A DNA stretch of 64,000 nucleotides, taken from contig JBLRWO010000008.1 of the NCBI GenBank assembly GCA_047921215.1, forward strand, positions 46,705 to 110,704, in the 5' to 3' direction. The notes under the pieces are model-generated. The model saw only the letters and a program-made list of their open reading frames with translations, searched no databases and was not told the DNA's origin. This document shows, in pieces, positions 8,509 through 16,205 of this stretch (its first letter is position 1; each line of letters opens with the position of its first letter). Position numbers and translations under genes: made by a program. This DNA is from RECM01 sp047921215 (lineage in GTDB: Bacteria; Bacteroidota; Rhodothermia; Balneolales; Cyclonatronaceae).

Positions 8509-10125
8509 ATGGCCGAAACCCAGGCAAAAACCTCTTCAATCAGTGCCACCATCTCGCGAGAGGTGGCGGAGCGGCGTACCTTTGCCATTATTTCCCACCC
8601 CGATGCCGGCAAAACCACCCTCACCGAAAAGTTGCTGCTCTATGGCGGTGCCATTCATGAGGCCGGGTCGATCAAGCAGCGCAAGGCTGCACGTCATGCC
8701 GCATCCGACTGGATGGCTATCGAGCAGGAGCGCGGAATTTCGGTAACCTCATCGGTACTTCGTTTCGAGAAAGACGGCATCAAATACAATCTGCTCGATA
8801 CACCCGGCCACAAAGATTTCTCGGAAGACACCCTGCGCACCCTGATCGCTGCTGACTGTGCCCTGATGGTAATCGACGTGGCCAAGGGCGTGGAGGAACA
8901 GACCGAAAAGCTGTTTGAAGTGTGCAAGATGCGCAATATTCCGGTCATCACCTTTGTGAACAAATGCGACCGACCGGGTATGGAACCCCTCGAGGTGATG
9001 AGCAATATTGAATCGAAACTCGGCATCAGGGCTGTTCCCGCCTCCTGGCCGGTTGGTTACGGAAGCGATTTCCAGGGTGTTTACGATCTGATCGGCTCAG
9101 AAATGCATCTTTACGTAAAGGCCTCGCACGGGGCAAAAAAAGCGGATACCGCAGTGGCCGGCCTCCACGAGGGCCTCGGTATTACCACCCTTACAGATTC
9201 TGACAAGGAAGCCTTCAGCGAGATCATCGAACTGATCAGCGAAGATTTCCACACCATGGATGCCACCGCATTCCGCAATGGCAAGGTGACCCCGGTATTC
9301 TTCGGATCGGCCCTGAACAATTTTGGCCTCGACCTGTTTCTCAACTATTTTAAAAACCTGGCCCCCACTCCGCGCACATACACCGATACCGCTACCGGAG
9401 AGGTGCCCCTTGATCACGATTTCTCGGGTTTTGTATTCAAGATGCAGGCCAACATGAACCCCGATCACCGTGACTGTACTGCATTTGTTCGTATAGCGTC
9501 GGGAATTTTTAAGCGGGGGATGGAGGTACAGATCGACGATCAGCCACGGAAAATACGCATGACCACACCACACTCGCTGATGGGCGATGAACGCAACCTG
9601 CTCGAGACGGCCTATCCGGGCGATATTGTGGCCCTGTTCAATCCGGGCACCTTCAGGATCGGCAGTACCCTGTTTGAAAAGGGTGCCCTGAGTTACGACG
9701 TGATCCCTCTTTTTTCTCCGGAACACTTCATGAAGGCCACATCCAAAGATCCGTTCAAGCGCAAGCAGCTGCGTGAGGGGTTGCAGCAGCTGGCTCAGGA
9801 AGGGGTTGTCCACGTTTTTGAAGTGCCCAATGGTGTCGGTAACGAAATGCTGCTGGGAACGGTAGGTGTTCTTCAGTTCGAAGTAGTTCAGCACCGCATG
9901 AAATTCGAATACAAGGTCGACATCACCATGTCGCCGGTGCCTTATCATACCGCGCGCTGGCTGCCGGACGACCTGGCTGTGATCGGCAAGCTAAGCAAGG
10001 CCTACAATACACATGTGACCAACGACATGGACGGAAATCCGATCGTACTGTTTGACAGTGCCTATGCCCTGAACCAGGGGATTGAAGCCGTTGGCGAGCA
10101 CAATCTGTTCAAGTTCAAAACGTGA
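8509..10125 (+). CDS. prfC: Peptide chain release factor 3
   Basis: A 538-residue translational GTPase, normal RF3 length (about 529). The P-loop is at residues 32-37 (DAGKTT), followed by switch-region RGISVTSSVL, the G3 motif LLDTPGHKDF and the G4 motif FVNKCDR. The N-terminal ERRTFAIISHPDAGKTT is characteristic of RF3 rather than EF-G. RF3 uses GTP to recycle RF1/RF2 from the ribosome after peptide release. The C-terminal RF3 domain (LQFEVVQHRMKFEYKV) is present. The downstream mnmD frame starts either 44 bases inside prfC or just after its stop, so both are probably on one transcript. Confidence 0.97.
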   Translation: MAETQAKTSSISATISREVAERRTFAIISHPDAGKTTLTEKLLLYGGAIHEAGSIKQRKAARHAASDWMAIEQERGISVTSSVLRFEKDGIKYNLLDTPGHKDFSEDTLRTLIAADCALMVIDVAKGVEEQTEKLFEVCKMRNIPVITFVNKCDRPGMEPLEVMSNIESKLGIRAVPASWPVGYGSDFQGVYDLIGSEMHLYVKASHGAKKADTAVAGLHEGLGITTLTDSDKEAFSEIIELISEDFHTMDATAFRNGKVTPVFFGSALNNFGLDLFLNYFKNLAPTPRTYTDTATGEVPLDHDFSGFVFKMQANMNPDHRDCTAFVRIASGIFKRGMEVQIDDQPRKIRMTTPHSLMGDERNLLETAYPGDIVALFNPGTFRIGSTLFEKGALSYDVIPLFSPEHFMKATSKDPFKRKQLREGLQQLAQEGVVHVFEVPNGVGNEMLLGTVGVLQFEVVQHRMKFEYKVDITMSPVPYHTARWLPDDLAVIGKLSKAYNTHVTNDMDGNPIVLFDSAYALNQGIEAVGEHNLFKFKT

Positions 10126-10924
10126 TATCCGGGTGGAGAAGCCGGTACCCCACATCACACGTGACGGGTCGCACACGCTGTACTCATCACATTACGGCCA
10201 GTATTACCACAATCCCAACGGGGCAATCAGGGAGAGCCTGCACATATTTTTCGACATGAGCGGCCTCACCGCATATCTTGCCCGAAACCTGCCCTTAACT
10301 GTTCTGGAGACCGGATTTGGTACCGGTCTGAATTTCCTGTTGTTGCTGCACCTCAGGGAGAAAACCGGGCATACCGCACCTGTCGTTTTTCAATCGGTTG
10401 ATGCCCGGCCGCCGGATGCCGGTATTATGGCCGGTTTGAATTATCCGGAGCTGCTCGAAAGGCCCGGATACCGGGAGGTACTTGCTTCCGTATTCGGGCA
10501 GCTCAAACCCGGGGCCAACAACGCTTTTTTATTCGGGGATGTATCGCTGCGCGTTTTTTACGGGATGTTCGAAGATTTTGACCCGTCGCCGATCAGGGCC
10601 GATTTTGTTTTTCATGACCCGTTTTCTCCTGCGGCAAATCCTGAAATGTGGACATCGGATGTCTTCGGCAGGCTCGCGGGATGGTCAGCGCCGGACGCGG
10701 TACTCGCCACGTATGCATCGGCCAGCAGTGCACGGGCGGCTATGGCCCATGCCGGGTGGCTTGTTGCACGCTGCCCCGGGGTACTTGGCAAACGGGAGAT
10801 GAGCATAGCATCGCGGGATCCCGGCAGGTTGACGGGATACAGGCGCGTTAATGAGGAGCGGCTGGCGAAGAGGTATGAGGATGGGGAATGGGATGACGAG
10901 GGGATGGATAGTGGCAGGGTATGA
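10082..10924 (+). CDS. mnmD: tRNA 5-methylaminomethyl-2-thiouridine methyltransferase (MnmD type)
   Basis: A protein of up to 280 residues with the stand-alone methyltransferase domain equivalent to the N-terminal half of E. coli MnmC. It uses S-adenosylmethionine to finish the mnm5s2U wobble modification. Key segments are DGSHTLYSSHYGQYYHNPNG (substrate region), VLETGFGTGLNFL (SAM-binding motif I) and FVFHDPFSPAANPEMW (family catalytic-site region). The oxidase half of MnmC is absent, as expected for MnmD. The ATG at 10082 overlaps prfC by 44 bases; a GTG at 10133, 7 bases after the prfC stop, would give a shorter protein of 263 residues that still keeps the whole domain. I list the longer form but am not sure of the start. 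Confidence 0.82.
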   Translation: MKPLASTICSSSKRDIRVEKPVPHITRDGSHTLYSSHYGQYYHNPNGAIRESLHIFFDMSGLTAYLARNLPLTVLETGFGTGLNFLLLLHLREKTGHTAPVVFQSVDARPPDAGIMAGLNYPELLERPGYREVLASVFGQLKPGANNAFLFGDVSLRVFYGMFEDFDPSPIRADFVFHDPFSPAANPEMWTSDVFGRLAGWSAPDAVLATYASASSARAAMAHAGWLVARCPGVLGKREMSIASRDPGRLTGYRRVNEERLAKRYEDGEWDDEGMDSGRV

Positions 10925-10947
10925 GGGATGGTACTGGCGTACCATCA

Positions 10948-11002
10948 GGCAGCCACTCTTCGAGGACCTTCGCTGCGCGAAGGGCTCTCGAAGGAGGCTG
11001 CC
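10948..11002. repeat. 55-base three-tiered palindrome between convergent genes
   Basis: Three 7-bp stems are stacked: GGCAGCC with GGCTGCC, CTTCGAG with CTCGAAG, CCTTCGC with GCGAAGG, separated by small internal loops (ACT/GA and GA/GCT) and closed by a TGC loop. It lies between the mnmD and Xaa-Pro aminopeptidase stops. It could serve as a bidirectional transcription stop or be a REP-like mobile palindrome. No long T-run follows. Confidence 0.7.
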
Positions 11003-11030
11003 CCGGACTCGTTAAGGAAGGTGTTGAATC

Positions 11031-12362
11031 TCAGGCTGATCCGACGATCTGTTCGATTTGGCTGCGTGATTTCGGGGCGGTTGTCATGTTTTCGTGGCCG
11101 GTTTTGGTAACAATGAGATTGTCTTCGATGCGGATTCCGCCGAAATAGAACATTTTTTCGAGTTTTTCGCGGTTCAGAAACTCCGACTGTACGGGGTGCT
11201 CCAGCGCCGGCCTGAGCAGGGCCGGGATGAAGTAGATGCCCGGTTCGATGGTGAGTACCATCCGGGGTTCAAGGATTCTGCGGGCGCGGAGGTACCTGAT
11301 GCCGGGCCGGTCGATGCGCTTCACGCCTTTCGGATAGCCTCCCACATCGTGTGTATCGAGGCCCAGAAAATGGCCCAGGCCATGCGGGAAAAAGAGGGCG
11401 AATATGTTGTTTTCCATCAACGCATCCACATCCCCGATTACGAGACCGGTATCCTTCAGCCCTTTCAGAATGATGCGGCTCGCGGAAAGATGGATGTCTT
11501 CCATAGCCGCACCCGGTTTCACCATCTCGATCGAATCATTAAGTGCCATCAGAACCGTATCGTAAATGGCAGCCTGGATACCGGAAAATCTGCCACCTGC
11601 CGGGTAGGTACGGGTAATGTCGGCCGCATAGCCGCCGCTCTCTGCACCGGCATCGATCAGATAGAGGTCCCCCTTGTCAATTCTTCGACCCGATTCCGTG
11701 TAATGGAGAATCGCGCTGTTATCGCCACTGCCGTGGATGCCATTGTACGGATGGTGTACCAGGCCGCGCCGGACTACTTCATATTCATAGAGTGCCTTCA
11801 TTTCGTACTCATACATTCCGGGCCTGAGCCCCTTCATGGCGGCAATATGAGCCTCTGATGCGACTTTTGATGCATGACGCATCAGCTCGAGTTCAGGATC
11901 GGTTTTCTGGCAGCGGCACCAGGCCAGGGCATCGCCAAGCCACCCGGTCTCGGTTTGGAAACCCATATCATCAATTACTGCAGCCTGGGAAACATTCAGG
12001 CAATGGATGATATCAGGGTTTCTTTTCCCGATCTCCCCGAACAGGTCTTCGTCATAAAATATCTGGTCAGGGTTAAGATTCAGCGCGTACTCTTCAACCG
12101 GACGCACAACGCCGTTCCATACAGCAAACATCGCATCCCTTTTGGGAACAAAAAGCAGATACTCCTCCTTTTGAGGATCCAGGACCAGGTGAAATCCCGG
12201 TTCAGTTATACCTGTAAGGTAGAGGAAGTTGGATTCCTGCCTGAACGGGTATTCAAAATCGGTACCGTACCGGCAGGTAACCTCGGCCCCCCTGAGATAA
12301 ATCAGTGCATTCTCTTTATCCTTAAACAGGCTGAATAATTTTTTTCTGTGCTGGTCGGTCAT
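11031..12362 (-). CDS. pepP: Xaa-Pro aminopeptidase (M24 family)
   Basis: A 443-residue metallopeptidase that removes N-terminal residues ahead of proline. The N-terminal AMP_N domain (about residues 5-130, with YPFRQESNFLYLTGITEPG) is followed by the pita-bread M24 fold. Metal ligands are visible: the two Asp in DAGAESGGYAADITRTYP, His in HGLGHFLGLDTHD, and the Glu residues of VLTIEPGIYF and GIRIEDNLIV. The start at 12362 was chosen over 12452 because the protein begins exactly at the AMP_N domain, and the ATG overlaps the stop of the upstream gene (ATGA, 4 bases), a translational coupling arrangement. Cytosolic. Confidence 0.93.
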   Translation of the reverse strand: MTDQHRKKLFSLFKDKENALIYLRGAEVTCRYGTDFEYPFRQESNFLYLTGITEPGFHLVLDPQKEEYLLFVPKRDAMFAVWNGVVRPVEEYALNLNPDQIFYDEDLFGEIGKRNPDIIHCLNVSQAAVIDDMGFQTETGWLGDALAWCRCQKTDPELELMRHASKVASEAHIAAMKGLRPGMYEYEMKALYEYEVVRRGLVHHPYNGIHGSGDNSAILHYTESGRRIDKGDLYLIDAGAESGGYAADITRTYPAGGRFSGIQAAIYDTVLMALNDSIEMVKPGAAMEDIHLSASRIILKGLKDTGLVIGDVDALMENNIFALFFPHGLGHFLGLDTHDVGGYPKGVKRIDRPGIRYLRARRILEPRMVLTIEPGIYFIPALLRPALEHPVQSEFLNREKLEKMFYFGGIRIEDNLIVTKTGHENMTTAPKSRSQIEQIVGSA

Positions 12363-13303
12363 AGTGCAAGCATTTCGTTCTGCAAAAGCAGTGTTCTGGT
12401 TATATGTATAAAATCGTGCAGGGCTGACGGATTGCCGGACTGTAGTGTCCACCCCGTTTTTCCGGTGATGTTGAAGGCATCGTCCACCCCGCGGGCCCTC
12501 ATGAATGCGTTGGGCCGGTCTGTCTGCTTCAAACCGGCCGGGTTTACTTCAAGCAGGGCCAGCGGTTCTTCGTTATGGACCACAACCGCAACCATCCTCG
12601 TAGCTCCGTTCTGATCGGAAATGCACGTGCCGCCAATGCTCAGCTTTTCATCCGGCCAGTTCTGCATCAGATAATAATGGGCAAGGTCACGGATTTTTTT
12701 TGAGGGTGGAATCTGCAGGAAACGGATATCGGTAGTGCCTGCTGCAAAGGATGCAGTCAGCATGGCGGCGAGCAAATTTTGGAGCTCCGGTTCTGTTTCA
12801 CGGCCGATAAAACCACGCTGAATCCAGTATCCGGCGTCACGGTCAGTGGTTTTATTTCCCGGGAAGATGTTCACGGGAGGCACATCAAGCCCGGTGAGCA
12901 GCGAATCGTCGTTGCGGCGGAACCAGAAATCGTCGTTTCCATTGGTTAGCACCATATACGGAGCACCAATCTGGTAATTATAGCGGCCTATCTGAATGGC
13001 GGCTGCCTCATCGAGCCTGATTTTTTCATTTTTGCATTCGATGAGCAGAAGGGGCTCAACATTGCGGTCATAGCAGAGAATATCAGTCCGGCCGGCCTGG
13101 TCGGTGCCGAGGTCAAGTCCTTTTTCTGTTGCAATACGGGCCGGCGAGATGGTGCTATCAAGCAGAAGGACCTCCACAAACCGGAGCCTGACCCTCTCTT
13201 CCGGGAGGTTAACAGCCGGTTTTTTCATCACCGGATTCCACAACATCCGCTGCCCGTTACGGCAGGTGATTTGCGGATAGTGATGTACACAAACACTTTT
13301 CAT
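12359..13303 (-). CDS. Type I restriction R-subunit N-terminal (HSDR_N) domain protein
   Basis: A 314-residue protein whose first half carries a PD-(D/E)XK nuclease-like core: Glu60 (ATEKGLDL), Asp74 (GRTDILCY), Glu89-x-Lys91 (LIECKNEK) and the downstream Gln motif (AAIQIGRYN). This is the HSDR_N_2 type found in stand-alone proteins of Bacteroidota relatives, not a full restriction subunit: there are no helicase motifs, and no hsdM or hsdS nearby. The second half shows no recognised domain. Its role is unknown; nuclease activity is possible. It is translationally coupled to pepP by a 4-base overlap. A later ATG (Met20 or Met26) may be the true start. Confidence 0.75.
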   Translation of the reverse strand: MKSVCVHHYPQITCRNGQRMLWNPVMKKPAVNLPEERVRLRFVEVLLLDSTISPARIATEKGLDLGTDQAGRTDILCYDRNVEPLLLIECKNEKIRLDEAAAIQIGRYNYQIGAPYMVLTNGNDDFWFRRNDDSLLTGLDVPPVNIFPGNKTTDRDAGYWIQRGFIGRETEPELQNLLAAMLTASFAAGTTDIRFLQIPPSKKIRDLAHYYLMQNWPDEKLSIGGTCISDQNGATRMVAVVVHNEEPLALLEVNPAGLKQTDRPNAFMRARGVDDAFNITGKTGWTLQSGNPSALHDFIHITRTLLLQNEMLAL

Positions 13304-13344
13304 TACCGGCTCCTGTGCAGTTCAGAGGCCGGTATTCCCGGCCG

Positions 13345-15177
13345 TCATTTTTTCTTCTTAACGGGCTTATTATCAGTTTGATTTTTTTTCTCTTCCAGCC
13401 GTTTTTCTTTGGCCATTTCCTTTGCTTTCTTCTTGTCGACCGTCTCCATCAGTTTCACATGATCGATCTGTTTATTGATCATAAACTGCTGGCCGATAGA
13501 AAGCACATTGTAGACCAGGTAGTAAAGGCTCAGACCGGATGATAATGTATTAAAGAAAAAGAGCAAAACAACGGGCAGTACATACTGGAAAACCTTCATC
13601 TGGGGATTTGATGCCCCCGACTGTCCCGATATCTTCATCTGTACCACCATACTCACGGTCATAAGCAGCACAAAACCACTCAGGAAGTCGCCCAGGAACG
13701 GGATCGTAAACGGCAGGTGGATAATGGGATCGGGTGCGGAAAGATCGGCCGCCCAAAGGAACGACTCCTGCCTGATTTCGATCGAGTTCTGGAAATAGCG
13801 CCACAGGGTGATGAGCACCGGCATCTGAAGCAGGTTAGGAAGGCAACCTCCAAGCGGGTTTACCTTCGCTTTTTTGAACAGCTTCATGGTGGCCTGCTGC
13901 TGGGCCTGGGGATTGTCTTTATACTTTTCCTGAATTGCTTTCATTTCCGGCTGAAGCTCGCGCATGGCAGCCATACTTTCGAAGCTCTTCTTGGTGAGCG
14001 GATAGAGCACCAGCTTGATGGCAAAGCCGAATATGATAATTACCAGGCCATAGTTGCCGACCAGACCGCCCATAAAGCCGAAGAACGGAACGATGATGTA
14101 TTTCACGAACGGATCGGAGAACCACCTCATAAAACCGAACCCGGTATCGATCATTTCGTAGGCTTTATCATCGAAACTCTTCAGGTTCCGGTATTCCAGT
14201 GGTCCGGCATACAACCTGAAACCAGACACCATATCCGGCTGAATCCGGTTTCTCAGAGAGGTCGAATATTCGAGAATACCCTCCTCCGAATTGGGGTCAC
14301 CGATCACCGTGCCCCTGAGTATGGCCCCTTCGGTTTCCTGTTCGGTTTTGATGATCTGGGTAAAGAATTTCGTTTTGGTGGCCACCCAGCTGATGTTGCC
14401 GGTGTGATTTTCCACCTCGGTTCCTGTATCGGTAAGAGTGAGATCGCTGATGGTGTTGCCTGTTCTGAAGTATGCACCTGTGTACATACTCTCCGATTTC
14501 CGGGATTGTTCGGTGGGTACCAGGCTGGGCACCCATGCAAAGTCGAACGTATTACCGCTTATCATTTCCTCGATACCTGCAAACCGGATACTCAGGTTGA
14601 ATTCGTACTCACTTCCTGTAAAGGTGTAGGTATAATAGAGTCGTTTACCATCTTCAACTTCCAGTACATATTCAAGGGTTGCCGACTCCCCTTCCTGCAC
14701 CTGCAATCTGCTGCCGGATGTAATCTGCCGGAACAGCAACCGGTCGGTCTCGATATCGTAATTTTGAGTGGACAGAAAACCCATGGAATAGGCCGACCGG
14801 GTGGAGTCGGATATCAGCTGAACCAGTGTCCCGTCATACTTCTTATGCTCAAGCAGGGTCAGCAAGGCCGGTCCACCGCCCACATTGGTAAATAGGGCTG
14901 CATATTTTGGTGTCTGAACCGTAAACAGGGTGGTATCACCTTCTGCGGTCGCCTGAAAATATCCCAGAGCCGAAGCAGCAGGCTCAATGGAAGTCAGTTC
15001 CGGTTCCGGGAGGGACTGATCGTCGAATTGTTCGGTCTGGGCAGCCCTGAGACTATCCTGTATGGCCCTTTCGCGGGCCTGACGCTGCATCTCCTCAGGT
15101 GTGGGCGTGGTGTAGTAGATCCACACCAGGAAGACCAGAAAAATAAGAAGTAAGCCCGTTACGGTATTGCGATCCAA
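13345..15177 (-). CDS. yidC: Membrane protein insertase YidC
   Basis: A 610-residue inner-membrane insertase that integrates and folds membrane proteins with or without SecYEG. The N-terminal transmembrane helix is followed by a large periplasmic domain (about residues 40-350) and a C-terminal five-helix core holding GGCLPNLLQMPVLITLWRYF and FLWAADLSAPDP, both diagnostic. The basic tail (many Lys after residue 580) fits ribosome binding. It lies in the conserved order rpmH-rnpA-yidD-yidC, 8 bases after yidD. Length is typical for the Bacteroidota group. Confidence 0.97.
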   Translation of the reverse strand: MDRNTVTGLLLIFLVFLVWIYYTTPTPEEMQRQARERAIQDSLRAAQTEQFDDQSLPEPELTSIEPAASALGYFQATAEGDTTLFTVQTPKYAALFTNVGGGPALLTLLEHKKYDGTLVQLISDSTRSAYSMGFLSTQNYDIETDRLLFRQITSGSRLQVQEGESATLEYVLEVEDGKRLYYTYTFTGSEYEFNLSIRFAGIEEMISGNTFDFAWVPSLVPTEQSRKSESMYTGAYFRTGNTISDLTLTDTGTEVENHTGNISWVATKTKFFTQIIKTEQETEGAILRGTVIGDPNSEEGILEYSTSLRNRIQPDMVSGFRLYAGPLEYRNLKSFDDKAYEMIDTGFGFMRWFSDPFVKYIIVPFFGFMGGLVGNYGLVIIIFGFAIKLVLYPLTKKSFESMAAMRELQPEMKAIQEKYKDNPQAQQQATMKLFKKAKVNPLGGCLPNLLQMPVLITLWRYFQNSIEIRQESFLWAADLSAPDPIIHLPFTIPFLGDFLSGFVLLMTVSMVVQMKISGQSGASNPQMKVFQYVLPVVLLFFFNTLSSGLSLYYLVYNVLSIGQQFMINKQIDHVKLMETVDKKKAKEMAKEKRLEEKKNQTDNKPVKKKK

Positions 15178-15185
15178 AATCTCTC

Positions 15186-15425
15186 CTATGTTTGGGGTGT
15201 TTCTTCTGCCGGTTTACCCGGTACGGGATCGTAGCCACCCTCGCTCCACGGATGGCAGCGGCCAACCCTTTTGACAGCAAGCCAGCCGCCCTTTAGGGCT
15301 CCGTGTGTTCTGAGTGCATCTATGGTGTAGGTACTGCAGGTCGGGTTATACCTGCAGCTTGGGGGCAGGTAGGGCGAGATCATCAGTTGGTAAACGCGAA
15401 CAAAAAAAATGAGTATGTGCTTCAT
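15186..15425 (-). CDS. yidD: Membrane protein insertion efficiency factor YidD
   Basis: A 79-residue small basic protein with the invariant block CRYNPTCSTYTIDALRTHG and the downstream RCHPWSEGGYDPVP. YidD is membrane-associated through an amphipathic N-terminal helix (MKHILIFFVRVYQLMISP) and helps YidC-dependent insertion. Its start overlaps the rnpA stop by 4 bases, so the two are translationally coupled. Confidence 0.95.
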   Translation of the reverse strand: MKHILIFFVRVYQLMISPYLPPSCRYNPTCSTYTIDALRTHGALKGGWLAVKRVGRCHPWSEGGYDPVPGKPAEETPQT

Positions 15426-15838
15426 TGGCCTGCCCCGGCAAGTACCGGGTCATTACCGGCACGGTTAAGCAGTTTGATTATATCCTGTTCCACAGCCTTG
15501 AACGATGTATCCGATCTTCTGGCGATGAGCGCACCGTGAAAACCGACACCTGAATCAGCTACCGATTTCTCCAGTACATGACGGTTCATCCGGTATGCCT
15601 CCCGCATCAACCGCTTTATCCGGTTTCGGTGAACGGCCTTGCCGGTTTTTTTTCCGGCTATGAATGCGATTTTAAAGCCCTCGGCGGGATCATCAAAAAA
15701 GATATACCGCATGTCGACATGTTTTCCGTATACCGGCCTGGCGTCAGAAAATAATCGAATGAAATTATTCTTACCCCGCAAAATCATGGTGCGGGGCAGT
15801 TTGTTATTCGGTTCCGTATTACTTCGAAGGGCGTTCAT
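15422..15838 (-). CDS. rnpA: Ribonuclease P protein component
   Basis: Protein subunit of RNase P, which trims the 5' leader of tRNAs together with its RNA. The basic signature GKAVHRNRIKRLMREAYR is clear, as is the upstream FKIAFIAGKKTG. The start was set at ATG 15838 (138 residues), placing LPRTMILRGKNNF where the family begins; the frame stays open to 15919, which would give a 27-residue extension encoded inside rpmH. With the chosen start it overlaps the rpmH 3' end by 20 bases. Followed by yidD and yidC in the usual order. Confidence 0.92.
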   Translation of the reverse strand: MNALRSNTEPNNKLPRTMILRGKNNFIRLFSDARPVYGKHVDMRYIFFDDPAEGFKIAFIAGKKTGKAVHRNRIKRLMREAYRMNRHVLEKSVADSGVGFHGALIARRSDTSFKAVEQDIIKLLNRAGNDPVLAGAGQ

Positions 15839-15974
15839 CGGCAACAGTAAGGCGTTTCCGCCCCTTTGCGCGACGGCGCTTGAGTACTTTACGGCCGTTG
15901 GCATCTGCCATCCGTGCACGAAAACCGTGCTTGTTAGCCCGTTTCCTGCGACTTGGTTGATAAGTTCTTTTCAT
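15819..15974 (-). CDS. rpmH: 50S ribosomal protein L34
   Basis: A 51-residue protein read by hand from the minus strand (ATG 15974, TAA 15821-15819). It opens with MKRTYQPSRRKRANKHGFRA and continues with RMADANGRKVLKRRRAKGRK, the standard L34 sequence. It is first in the rpmH-rnpA-yidD-yidC block, and its last 20 bases overlap the proposed rnpA start. It has a slightly extended C-terminus (DERPSK). Confidence 0.97.
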   Translation of the reverse strand: MKRTYQPSRRKRANKHGFRARMADANGRKVLKRRRAKGRKRLTVADERPSK

Positions 15975-16024
15975 GATGTGTGATGGAAATAGTGAATGAG
16001 ATGGTCTGCAATTTCGAAAGACCG

Positions 16025-16032
16025 CAAAAATA
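16025..16032 (-). promoter_or_regulatory. Possible -7 promoter element for rpmH
   Basis: On the minus strand this reads TATTTTTG, a match to the Bacteroidota-type TANNTTTG box, 51 bases before the rpmH start. No convincing TTTG lies at the expected upstream spacing, so this is tentative. Confidence 0.25.
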
Positions 16033-16205
16033 ACATAAATTTCAGTAAATATGAAGTGCTGCGGGAACCCAATTTTTCAGGACCGCATCATAAACTGCCG
16101 GTCTGAACGTAATTCAACCCTGATCCGGCACCTTTATTTAATTGAACGGTGGCCAGAATACCCGTAATTTGCAAGCTTCGAAGAAATTAACCGCATTTAC
16201 CTACA

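Noticed and set aside
9097..9948. Minus-strand ORF of 283 residues
   Set aside because: Antisense to prfC.
12359..13303. Type I restriction system
   Set aside because: No helicase motor, methylase or specificity subunit is present; only the HSDR_N domain.
13717..14895. Plus-strand ORF of 392 residues
   Set aside because: Antisense to yidC, whose domains are complete.
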